Source: an uncultured Clostridia bacterium (lineage in GTDB: Bacteria > Bacillota > Clostridia > Christensenellales > UBA1242). Taken from it: a stretch of 36,059 nucleotides of DNA. The notes beneath the pieces are model-generated. The model saw only the letters and a list, made by a program, of their open reading frames with translations. It searched no databases and was not told where the DNA came from. Location of the stretch: positions 1 to 36,059 of the forward strand of contig CALWPF010000017.1 in NCBI GenBank assembly GCA_944383355.1, in the 5' to 3' direction. This document shows, in pieces, positions 8,901 through 16,745 of this stretch. The translations under genes and the position numbers were made by a program. Each line of letters opens with the position of its first letter. Within the stretch, counting starts at the first letter, position 1.

Positions 8901-9488
8901 TTATTTTTCGGCTAGATCAAGATAAAGATTTGGGTCAACTTTTTCATCATCTAGCAAGACCTCTAAATGCAAGTGTGGTCCATCATTTACCTCAGTCTTG
9001 GCGGTATTACTAACATAGCCAATTACTGTACCTTTTGTGACTGTATCGCCCTCTTTGACTGGTATATCATTAGATAAAGATGCATACACCACAATCATTC
9101 CATTGCCCACATCTAGTTTTACGATATTGCCCATCAAGTAGTTGTATGTGACCTCTGTAATCGTACCGTCTAACACTGCCATCACTTCAGTGCCTTCTTC
9201 GGCAGCGAAATCAATAGCCTTGTGGGTTTGCCAAAGTCTCAAAGTACTGCTATACTGCAAAGCGCTATTTGAGTAATCCTTGATAACATTAGTCACTGTC
9301 AATGGACTAGAAAACTCTATCACAGCATTGTCTACTGGCTCAAATGGATCATCATCTTGCAAGGGAGCATTACGAGTAGCAACTAAGGTAATTACAGTTA
9401 TTAACACTGCTAATGACACTCCCAGCAATACCCAATACCCATATTTTCTTAATAGACTCATAAACTTTGATGTTTTGTTTTGTTCCAT
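8901..9488 (-). CDS. spoIIQ: SpoIIQ-like sporulation protein, M23 (LytM) domain
   Basis: A 195-residue protein with one transmembrane segment (about 18-37) and an extracytoplasmic LytM domain (about 85-185). Zinc ligands are present: H89 and D93 (HKAID) and H174 of HLHLEV (H172-x-H174). The usual catalytic 'YAHL' is YASL (S137), the same His-to-Ser change as in the YQSLS stretch of SpoIIQ proteins. In the forespore membrane SpoIIQ pairs with SpoIIIAH of the mother cell across the septum during engulfment. Clostridial SpoIIQ proteins keep zinc ligands, unlike the Bacillus one, and this one belongs to that type. RBS AGGAGG is 12 nt upstream of the ATG. A possible sigma-F-like promoter lies at 9516-9544. 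An ordinary M23 endopeptidase is the alternative. Confidence 0.78.
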   Translation of the reverse strand: MEQNKTSKFMSLLRKYGYWVLLGVSLAVLITVITLVATRNAPLQDDDPFEPVDNAVIEFSSPLTVTNVIKDYSNSALQYSSTLRLWQTHKAIDFAAEEGTEVMAVLDGTITEVTYNYLMGNIVKLDVGNGMIVVYASLSNDIPVKEGDTVTKGTVIGYVSNTAKTEVNDGPHLHLEVLLDDEKVDPNLYLDLAEK

Positions 9489-9515
9489 GATGTCATTTAT
9501 CCTCCTTTTCGCCTA

Positions 9516-9544
9516 GATTGTAGCCAATGATGAATTTTTTAAAC
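9516..9544 (-). promoter_or_regulatory. Possible sigma-F/G-type promoter of spoIIQ
   Basis: On the minus strand GTTTA (9540-9544), a 14-bp gap and GGCTACAATC (9516-9525) resemble the forespore promoter consensus GYATA and GGNNANANTR, with one mismatch in each box and a spacer about one base short. It would give a leader of about 20 nt carrying the AGGAGG site. Support is weak but fits the known forespore expression of spoIIQ. Confidence 0.3.
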
Positions 9545-9563
9545 CTATTAAACTAAAAAATTA

Positions 9564-10019
9564 TCAAAAACTGCCTAAAATCATAGGGAAACCCACTACA
9601 ACATCATCGTTTCGCTCAAACAACTGCACATTGTAATATTTATTGTCCACTTTTACGCTATACGGTACCAAACATGAATATGCCAATATCTCACTACCAT
9701 TATTTCCATAGTATTGGATACCGAGTTGCTTTAAAATAACGTCAATATTATCAACTCCATTCAACACAAAACTCTCTCCTCGTATTTTATTATCATCTAA
9801 CATAGCATTTAATAAATGTGCCCTGTCTATTGAGCAACTGATTATATATTCATTCCCATTGGGTACAGTGTTAGCCCAATCGCAAGTAAAATTTTGTGAA
9901 GTATAACAATAATATTCTCCAGAATATTCATCAAATATAGCAAAAATTGGTGTATTGTTTTGCTCAAGTATTGCAATCATCAAGACAAAAATACTAAATA
10001 AAAAAACAATCTTTTTCAT
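9564..10019 (-). CDS. Small exported protein upstream of spoIIQ
   Basis: A 151-residue protein with an N-terminal hydrophobic segment (about 3-27) after two lysines, either a signal peptide or a membrane anchor; no clear A-x-A cleavage site or lipobox is present. The exported part contains four Cys (in YYCYTSQNFTC, ISCSI and AYSCL), which could form disulfides, and ends in VQLFERNDDVVVGFPMILGSF. That ending, with the gene's place beside a sporulation gene, recalls the YwmB-type secreted proteins of Firmicutes, but the similarity is faint and I would not assign it. The ATG has GAGG 5 nt upstream. Its stop is 75 bp before the spoIIQ start with no hairpin between, so read-through into spoIIQ is possible. 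Confidence 0.65.
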   Translation of the reverse strand: MKKIVFLFSIFVLMIAILEQNNTPIFAIFDEYSGEYYCYTSQNFTCDWANTVPNGNEYIISCSIDRAHLLNAMLDDNKIRGESFVLNGVDNIDVILKQLGIQYYGNNGSEILAYSCLVPYSVKVDNKYYNVQLFERNDDVVVGFPMILGSF

Positions 10020-10155
10020 AAAAACCTCAAAAAAGATTGTTGACCAAAATAATTTGTTTATTCCAAAAAACTCTATTACTAAATATTCATTTTACCATAT
10101 CAAAGAACAAATTATTCCGCTAAAAAACTAAATAAAATACAATTCTAGCAAATCT

Positions 10156-11094
10156 TTATTTCAATTTAAAATTGTCAAAAGTGGCAAGCTTTTTTTCTAG
10201 CAATTTTAAGAATTTTCTTCTCTTTACAGCATACATAATCTTCACATTGCCTTTGTGATGAAACTGCGCACAAGTTTTCCCAGGCGTATCTTTTGTGTCT
10301 ACTGTCAAATCAACTGGCACGACTTTGAATAAATGTGGGTGTGTAAGGTAAAGGTACGCACAAGTATCATTGGTTGCAATACGCTTGTCGCTAAAACCTG
10401 GCTCCCAATAGGCATCAAACATTTCAAATATAAAAGCCCCAACCTCGTTCCTATCACGAATTTTGTAAACATAATCCTCTGTCAAATGTGCCTTCCTCCT
10501 ACCCATATCGCTAGGTGCCATCACTAGAGGGATCTTGGAATCGAGTACTATCTTAAATGCCTCTGGGTCATTTGAAATATTAAAAGAAATGTGATCATGA
10601 AAACCTGGTAGCCCATGAGGCGATCCACCCATAAAAATAATTTGATGTATAAGCTCCTTTGCATCAGGGTGATCAAGCAAAAGTTGACCGACATTTGTGT
10701 GAGGACCCCAAACATAGATAGTAACCTCACCAGGGTTCTCTTTGAGTACTTTGTACATCGCCTCGACTGCACTATCTTGAATAACTTTGTGTTTAGTTTC
10801 ATTCGGTGGTATATATTTGCCCATACCATACTTACCATGAATATTGTATGCATGTTGTGCTATTCGCTTGAGTGGCTTATTTGCACCTCTCGCAACAGGT
10901 ATATCCTTATCAAATCTATCCAATAGATGAAGAAGATTGCGTGTTGCATCCTCAATACTCACATTGCCAGATACCGTCGTAAATAATTTGATATCTAGCA
11001 ATTTATCAAACATAGCAAAAATTATGGCATAAGAATCATCTACACCTGGATCAGTATCAATAATAACTTTAAAAGGCTTCTTGAGTTTTTGCAT
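10156..11094 (-). CDS. Inosine-uridine-type nucleoside hydrolase family protein
   Basis: A 312-residue protein of the ribonucleoside hydrolase (IunH/Rih) family, which cuts the N-glycosidic bond of nucleosides with a calcium ion in purine or pyrimidine salvage. The signature DTDPGVDD (13-20) supplies the calcium-binding aspartates; IIFMGG (152-157) and FNISNDPEA (171-179) are the other family motifs. At the position of the usual 'HD..A' motif the protein has TNDTCA (241-246): N242 stands where most members have His, so leaving-group activation or specificity may differ. Start: the ATG at 11094 follows CGGAG by 6 nt; a longer frame to 11154 has no site. Monocistronic by position. Substrate is not predictable. 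Confidence 0.88.
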   Translation of the reverse strand: MQKLKKPFKVIIDTDPGVDDSYAIIFAMFDKLLDIKLFTTVSGNVSIEDATRNLLHLLDRFDKDIPVARGANKPLKRIAQHAYNIHGKYGMGKYIPPNETKHKVIQDSAVEAMYKVLKENPGEVTIYVWGPHTNVGQLLLDHPDAKELIHQIIFMGGSPHGLPGFHDHISFNISNDPEAFKIVLDSKIPLVMAPSDMGRRKAHLTEDYVYKIRDRNEVGAFIFEMFDAYWEPGFSDKRIATNDTCAYLYLTHPHLFKVVPVDLTVDTKDTPGKTCAQFHHKGNVKIMYAVKRRKFLKLLEKKLATFDNFKLK

Positions 11095-11391
11095 GATTTC
11101 TCCGTTAGTAATATAAGATATATTATAAACAAAATTTAGATTTATTCCAAACAAAATGAAATGGTTTATAAAATAAAATTAAAATAGTACCAACTATGAT
11201 AAGTCGGCTATTATATTTTACCACTAATTCAAACAAAAAATGTAAACCAGAATTTACAAAATTAACATACCCAATATACTGTGATATTACTTCTTAAATA
11301 TCAAGTCAAAAGTACTATAAAACAACCATTTGCGATCAAATAAAATAGAAATTAAAGCAAAAACATTCCCTATTAAAATAATACAAACAAA

Positions 11392-12834
11392 TTATTTTAA
11401 CCTAAATGTGCTAGTACCATCTTTGTTATCAATAACCTCCGCTCCCATATCGATAATTTTTGCTTTTATTTTGTCTGCGTTTTTGTAGTCTTTTTGTTGA
11501 CGATATATATTCCTCTCATGCATTAACTGTTCTATCATCTCTATCTTGCCTGATTTGTCGTCATTGATGTCCTTGACCTCCAAAAAGTCAAAACACTTAA
11601 ACACACTATTAATTTTGCAAAAATACCCATAAATCTCATTTATATTATCAATATTATAGCAATGAGTAGGGATAATTTGATTGGCTTGCTTGATAAACTC
11701 ATAGATGCTTGTTATAGCATTAGGTGTATTAAAATCATCATCCATCTCATCCTCGAATCTGTGGCAAAGTGTAGTGAGAATATCACTAAGTGCCTTGTTG
11801 TAATTATCACCAACATTTGTATTCAAGGAATAAAAGAAATTTTGTATTTTCTTTAATCCAGCGGTGGTTGACTCTATTGCCTCACTGGATATATTCATAT
11901 TACTGCCATAATGACCATTAGCATAAAACCAACGCAATGGTACAGCTCCATACTGACTAATTGCATCACTTGCTGTAATAAAATTACCTTTACTTTTACT
12001 CATTTTGGTACCATCACTAGCGTTTAACATACCTGTATGCATCCAAAACTTTACAGGGTCTTGACCATATAGAGCATAATTTTGAGCAATCTCATTCTCA
12101 TGGTGAGGAAAACGCAAGTCTCTACCACCACCGTGTATATCAAACGTTTTGCCAAGGTATTTTGTACTCATGACAGAACACTCTATATGCCAACCAGGAT
12201 ATCCAACTCCCCAAGGGCTATTCCATTTTAATACACTGTTTGGCTTTGCCTTTTTCCACACAACAAAATCAAATGGGCTATGTTTTTTGTCATCAATATC
12301 CAGCCTAGCACCAGCACTCAAGTGCTCAAGAGTATTGCCAGACAATATACCATAATTTTTTACCTTTGTCACATCACAATAAACATCACCATCAACTTCA
12401 TAGGCATAGCCACGCTCAATCATATTTTGGACTGCCTCAATTATGTCCAAAATATGCCCTGTAGCTCTTGGCGAAATATTTGGTCTAGCGCAACGCATAG
12501 CATCTAGACTATCCCACATCGATTTGATTATTCTATCCACCAACTCCAGAGGATGCAAATGCTCTTCCATAGCACGCAACTCAACCTTGTCATCACCATT
12601 ATCAGTATCCCCCACTACAGACCCAACATCGGTAATGTTGCGCACATAGAATACATCATAGCCTTTAAAATTTTGAAAATACTCCTTGATAATATCAAAG
12701 GCAACATAGGTGCGCAAATGCCCCAGGTGAGGTGGTGCGTATGCGGTAATACCACAAACATACATATTTACTTTTCCTTCGTGCAATGGCACAAAATCTT
12801 CTTTTTGTCTAGTCAATGCATTATAAATTTTCAT
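11392..12834 (-). CDS. cysS: Cysteinyl-tRNA synthetase
   Basis: A 480-residue class I aminoacyl-tRNA synthetase that charges tRNA-Cys. It shows the HIGH-type motif HLGH (36-39), KMSKS (277-281), and the zinc set C27, C219, H244 and E248 (in FPHHENE) that selects cysteine. The C-terminal DALR-like helical region and the ending of the family are present, so the protein is complete. I prefer the ATG at 12834 (AGGAG 7 nt upstream); a TTG directly before it is in frame. The 5' region (12835-12950) shows no T-box specifier or TGGNACCGCG-like antiterminator, so T-box control is not supported. Downstream only a weak A/T stem (about 11367-11398) overlaps the stop. Confidence 0.97.
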   Translation of the reverse strand: MKIYNALTRQKEDFVPLHEGKVNMYVCGITAYAPPHLGHLRTYVAFDIIKEYFQNFKGYDVFYVRNITDVGSVVGDTDNGDDKVELRAMEEHLHPLELVDRIIKSMWDSLDAMRCARPNISPRATGHILDIIEAVQNMIERGYAYEVDGDVYCDVTKVKNYGILSGNTLEHLSAGARLDIDDKKHSPFDFVVWKKAKPNSVLKWNSPWGVGYPGWHIECSVMSTKYLGKTFDIHGGGRDLRFPHHENEIAQNYALYGQDPVKFWMHTGMLNASDGTKMSKSKGNFITASDAISQYGAVPLRWFYANGHYGSNMNISSEAIESTTAGLKKIQNFFYSLNTNVGDNYNKALSDILTTLCHRFEDEMDDDFNTPNAITSIYEFIKQANQIIPTHCYNIDNINEIYGYFCKINSVFKCFDFLEVKDINDDKSGKIEMIEQLMHERNIYRQQKDYKNADKIKAKIIDMGAEVIDNKDGTSTFRLK

Positions 12835-12931
12835 CAATATACTCCTATATCTAGTAGTTATATGTAAACCAATAACAAAATGCTAGCATATATAATTTTA
12901 TTTGTAAAGTAAAATTGTAATCAATCAAATA

Positions 12932-12971
12932 TCAAAAAATAAAAACAAGTGCATAGTACTAGTACTATGCA
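12932..12971 (-). terminator. Terminator after the ABC-F gene; 22-bp perfect palindrome
   Basis: TGCATAGTACT and its mirror form a perfect 22-bp palindrome (12950-12971). As RNA from the minus strand it folds into a nine-pair stem with loop CTAG, followed by a T-rich run (12932-12946). It lies 60 bp past the stop of the ABC-F gene. Because it is perfectly symmetric it could also bind a dimeric regulator ahead of cysS. Confidence 0.65.
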
Positions 12972-13030
12972 TGAATTTTGCGAATAGTTATCACAGATAT
13001 TTGGCAGATTTTATCAATTCACTAAAATCG

Positions 13031-14620
13031 CTACACTCCGTCTTTTTGCATCAAGTATTCTTCGTAAGTCATCATACGGTCTATCAACTTGCCATCTTTT
13101 ATCTCAAATATTCTATTGGCAACTGTCTCAACTAGTGTGTGGTCATGTGATGCAAAAATTACTACTCCCTTAAAATCAGTCATACCATTGTTTAGTGCTG
13201 TAATACTCTCCATATCAAGATGATTGGTAGGTTGATCCAATATTATTAAGTTTGGATTTAGCACCATCATTCTAGATAACATACATCGCACTTTTTCTCC
13301 ACCTGACAGCACTCTTACTTTTTTGAGAGCATCATCTCCAGAGAATAACATTCTACCCAAAAAGCCTCGCAAAAATGTCGAATCTTTTTCCTTGCTATAC
13401 TGAGCAAGCCAATCAATAATATTTAAATCATTATCAAAATACTCACCAATATCCTTTGGCAAATCTGCCTTGATAACAGTAGTACCATAATTGACACTAC
13501 CGCTATTAGGTTGTATGTGTCCAGATAAAATCTCTAGCAATGCTGTTACAGAATTTTCATTATCTCCAAATATTGCTACTTTATCCTCTCTACCTATACG
13601 AAAGGAAATATTATCCAAAAGGACCTTATCCTCATGCGTATAACACAATTTTTCCACTTGCAATACATCTTTGCCAAGCTCTCTTTCGCTTTTAAAATTT
13701 ACATAAGGATATTTTCTGTTTGATGCTGGCATTTCCTCAATTTTAATCTTTTCTAGCATTTTCTTCCTACTAGTAGCTTGCTTGGCTAAACTTTTTTTGG
13801 CACCAAAACGCCTAATAAATGCTTTTAACTCTTCTATTTTTTCCTCTTTCTTTTTGTTTTGCTGTTTTGTGAGTTGTTGCATCAACTGACTAGACTCATA
13901 CCAAAAGTCATAATTACCTACCCACATCTGTATTTTACCATAATCAATATCAACTATATGTGTGCATACCGTATTGAGAAAATGTCTATCATGAGATACT
14001 ACTATAACCGTACCTTCATAATTTATCAAAAACTCCTCCAGCCACGCTATACTTTTTTCGTCCATATGGTTGGTAGGCTCATCTAGTAACAAAATATCAG
14101 GGTAACCAAATAGTGCTTGTGCCAGCAATACTTTTACCTTGATGGCACCATTGAGATCTGCCATTTTTTCGTAATAAAATTGCTCAGACACCCCAAGACC
14201 TGCCAATAGTTTTGCAGCATCTGTCTCAGCCTCATAACCATTCATTTCACCAAATTCAGCCTCCAATTCAGCAGCTAAAACACCATCTTCCTCACTAAAA
14301 TCAGGTTTTGCATACAGAACATCTTTTTGTTTCATTATGTCATAAAGATGCTTATTCCCCATAATTACTGTATCCATTACCGTGTATTCATCAAACTGGA
14401 AATGGTCTTGTTTTAACACTGACATACGAGATTTTTTATCTATCTCTATATTCCCCTTGCTGACATCTAGGTCTCCAGACAATAATCTCAAAAAAGTTGA
14501 TTTACCAGCACCATTGGCACCAATTACTCCGTAGCAGTTACCAGGAGTAAACTTTAAATTAACATCTTTAAATAAAGGGGCTCCACCAAAAGATAATTCT
14601 AGATTGGTAATTGTTATCAT
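13031..14620 (-). CDS. ykpA: ABC-F family ATPase (YkpA/YbiT type)
   Basis: A 529-residue protein with two ATP-binding domains and no membrane segments; ABC-F proteins bind the ribosomal E site and adjust translation or confer antibiotic protection. NBD1 has Walker A GANGAGKS (34-41), Walker B LLLDEP (E181) and H210. NBD2 has the signature LSGGE (438-442) and H492. The linker (about 240-310) is short and Lys-rich. The second composite site is degenerate: NBD2 Walker A is GDNENSVT (352-359, no Lys), NBD1 signature is LNGAI (156-160), and the NBD2 catalytic Glu is Gln463 (LDQPTNHLD). From memory the YkpA group commonly has the altered Walker A and NBD1 signature, but the Gln is unusual. RBS GGAGG upstream. 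A housekeeping role is more likely than resistance. Confidence 0.88.
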   Translation of the reverse strand: MITITNLELSFGGAPLFKDVNLKFTPGNCYGVIGANGAGKSTFLRLLSGDLDVSKGNIEIDKKSRMSVLKQDHFQFDEYTVMDTVIMGNKHLYDIMKQKDVLYAKPDFSEEDGVLAAELEAEFGEMNGYEAETDAAKLLAGLGVSEQFYYEKMADLNGAIKVKVLLAQALFGYPDILLLDEPTNHMDEKSIAWLEEFLINYEGTVIVVSHDRHFLNTVCTHIVDIDYGKIQMWVGNYDFWYESSQLMQQLTKQQNKKKEEKIEELKAFIRRFGAKKSLAKQATSRKKMLEKIKIEEMPASNRKYPYVNFKSERELGKDVLQVEKLCYTHEDKVLLDNISFRIGREDKVAIFGDNENSVTALLEILSGHIQPNSGSVNYGTTVIKADLPKDIGEYFDNDLNIIDWLAQYSKEKDSTFLRGFLGRMLFSGDDALKKVRVLSGGEKVRCMLSRMMVLNPNLIILDQPTNHLDMESITALNNGMTDFKGVVIFASHDHTLVETVANRIFEIKDGKLIDRMMTYEEYLMQKDGV

Positions 14621-14642
14621 AAGATATACCCTTCCTCCTTAT

Positions 14643-14680
14643 TTTAAAAATTGATTTTAGTACAGAATACTAAAATCAAT
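14643..14680 (-). terminator. Terminator between aspS and the ABC-F gene
   Basis: A 13-pair A/T-rich stem (14650-14662 with 14668-14680) around five bases is followed on the minus strand by a T run. It separates aspS from the ABC-F gene, about 105 bp past the aspS stop. Confidence 0.65.
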
Positions 14681-14786
14681 CTATATAGTTTATTTTTATA
14701 ACTTAATCTATACTTAGCAAAGAGTTAACAATATCCAAAATCCAAAAGTAGCTTTGGAGCAAACTTTTATAACTCTTTTGTAATCA

Positions 14787-16535
14787 CTATTCTCTAATAT
14801 CAAGCTTTATGTGTACATCACGCAATTGTTCTTTTGTCACAGTGCTAGGAGCATTGGTGAGTGGACACATTGCTGATTTATTAAGAGGAAATACTATAAC
14901 CTCACGAATAGAACTCTCATCTAACAATAACATCAAAGTCCTATCTAGCCCAAGTGCCATACCAGCATGTGGTGGAGCACCATATTGGAATGCGTTGTAT
15001 AGAGCACCAAACTTTTGCCTAACAACCTCACTAGAATATCCGACTAACTCAAACAACTTTTCCATTACTCTAGGGTCATGATTACGCACTGCCCCACTAA
15101 CCATCTCTATACCATTACCTACCAAGTCCCATTGGCTAGCTCTTATCTCAAGTGGTGGAGTATTTTGTAATGCCTCCATACCACCAGTAGGTTGAGTAAA
15201 AGGATTGTGTGCAAAGTCCATAGTACCATCTTCTTTTAACTCATACATAGGAAAATCAGTAATCCAGCAGAATATAAATTTGTTGGTATCAATCAACCCC
15301 AATCTCTCACCTAACTCCTTGCGCAAAATACCAGCAAGCTTTGTAACTATTGCAGGAGTATTTGCCAACAAGAAAATACTGCTATTTGGTTTTGCATCAA
15401 ATTCCTTTGTAAGTGCGATTATCTCATCATCACTAAGGAATTTTGCTATAGGGCTATTAAATTTGCCACCATCTTCTACTTTTATCCAAGCAAGTCCCTT
15501 GCTACCATTTTGTACCATAAACTCCGTCAATGTATCATAAAATGAGCGAGGCTGTCCCTCCATATTTGATACACAAATACCTTTGACAGTACTACCCTTG
15601 AATGCGTTAAATCCAGTATTAGCGAATATACTAGTACAATCATGTATAATCAAAGGATTACGCAAGTCAGGCTTGTCAGTACCATAACGCTCCATACTTT
15701 CAGAAAAAGGAATACGAACAAATGGAGCTGGGCTAATATCTTTTGTAGTAAATTCCCTAAATAAATCATAAAAGACTTTTTCACCAACTTCCATTAGATC
15801 CTCTTGAGTAGCAAAAGCCATCTCCATATCCAATTGATAAAATTCTCCAGCTGTACGATCAGCACGGGCATCTTCATCACGGAAACATGGTGCAATTTGG
15901 TAATATTTGTCAAAGCCACTTACCATTAATAATTGCTTAAAAATTTGCGGTGCTTGAGGTAAAGCATAAAATTTACCTGGGTGCTGTCTAGCTGGTACAA
16001 TAAAATCTCTAGCGCCCTCTGGACTACTAGCAGTCAGTATTGGAGTAACTATCTCCATAAACCCTAATTTTTCCATTTTTTCACGCAAAAATTTATTAAC
16101 CTTGCTACGCAAAATAATATTGTTGTAAACTTGAGGATTTCGCAAGTCCAAGTACCTATATTTTAATCTAACATCTTCACGAACACTCTTGCTATCATCT
16201 ATCTCAAAAGGTAGTGGCGCAGTAACTGGTCCCAACAAGTCTAGCGTGGTCACCTCTACCTCAATATCTCCAGAGGCAATCTTTGGATTTATGTTTTCCT
16301 CGCCACGCAAACGAACCTTGCCCTCTACTGAGATTACCGCCTCTTTGGTAACCCCTTTTAACAAATGCTCATCATTTACTACTACTTGTACTAGTCCTGT
16401 TTGGTCACGAATGTCCACAAATGTAATACCACCATGGTCACGTATAGTATTTACCCAACCAGCAACTTTTACCACCTTACCCACATATTCTCTAGTGATT
16501 TCTCCACAAGTTGCTGTACGATATGTTGTCTGCAT
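14787..16535 (-). CDS. aspS: Aspartyl-tRNA synthetase (bacterial type)
   Basis: A 582-residue class II synthetase. It has the N-terminal OB-fold anticodon domain (about 1-105), the catalytic core with motif 2 FRDEDARADR (about 220-229), the bacterial GAD insertion (about 300-410) and motif 3 near GLDRTLMLL, ending in the family-specific FPLNKSAMCPLTNAPS. Residue H34 in RDHGG is the His typical of non-discriminating AspRS (discriminating ones such as E. coli have Leu at this place), so it may also charge tRNA-Asn for conversion by GatCAB; this is inference. Start: ATG with AAGGA 9 nt upstream. No T-box-like leader is visible. A terminator isolates it from the next gene. Confidence 0.97.
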   Translation of the reverse strand: MQTTYRTATCGEITREYVGKVVKVAGWVNTIRDHGGITFVDIRDQTGLVQVVVNDEHLLKGVTKEAVISVEGKVRLRGEENINPKIASGDIEVEVTTLDLLGPVTAPLPFEIDDSKSVREDVRLKYRYLDLRNPQVYNNIILRSKVNKFLREKMEKLGFMEIVTPILTASSPEGARDFIVPARQHPGKFYALPQAPQIFKQLLMVSGFDKYYQIAPCFRDEDARADRTAGEFYQLDMEMAFATQEDLMEVGEKVFYDLFREFTTKDISPAPFVRIPFSESMERYGTDKPDLRNPLIIHDCTSIFANTGFNAFKGSTVKGICVSNMEGQPRSFYDTLTEFMVQNGSKGLAWIKVEDGGKFNSPIAKFLSDDEIIALTKEFDAKPNSSIFLLANTPAIVTKLAGILRKELGERLGLIDTNKFIFCWITDFPMYELKEDGTMDFAHNPFTQPTGGMEALQNTPPLEIRASQWDLVGNGIEMVSGAVRNHDPRVMEKLFELVGYSSEVVRQKFGALYNAFQYGAPPHAGMALGLDRTLMLLLDESSIREVIVFPLNKSAMCPLTNAPSTVTKEQLRDVHIKLDIRE

Positions 16536-16631
16536 ATTTAATAGTCCTTCTTTTTATAATTTTTACAATAAAATTAGTATACACTATACTATACAAAATT
16601 TCAAGTGAAAATTATTTTTTTAAATAAAATA

Positions 16632-16658
16632 CAAAAAGAAAAATGGCACAAGCCATTT
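16632..16658 (-). terminator. Terminator after the beta-helix-like gene
   Basis: AAATGGC (16641-16647) pairs with GCCATTT (16652-16658) around a four-base loop; on the minus strand TTCTTTTTG follows. It lies about 90 bp past the stop of the 16746 gene. Confidence 0.6.
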
Positions 16659-16745
16659 ATATACAATATAACAAGTACCATATTATTATGAAAACAAAAG
16701 CACTAAGCAAATGCTATAAGTATTATTAACACACAAAATCACTTA

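Noticed and set aside
12835..13030. T-box riboswitch upstream of cysS (and similarly 16536-16745 upstream of aspS).
   Set aside because: The regions are short and lack the conserved antiterminator sequence; only ordinary terminators of neighbouring genes are seen.
13031..14620. ABC-F protein as an antibiotic-resistance determinant.
   Set aside because: The linker is short and the sequence follows the housekeeping YkpA/YbiT type rather than the long-linker resistance types; no resistance genes or mobile elements are adjacent.
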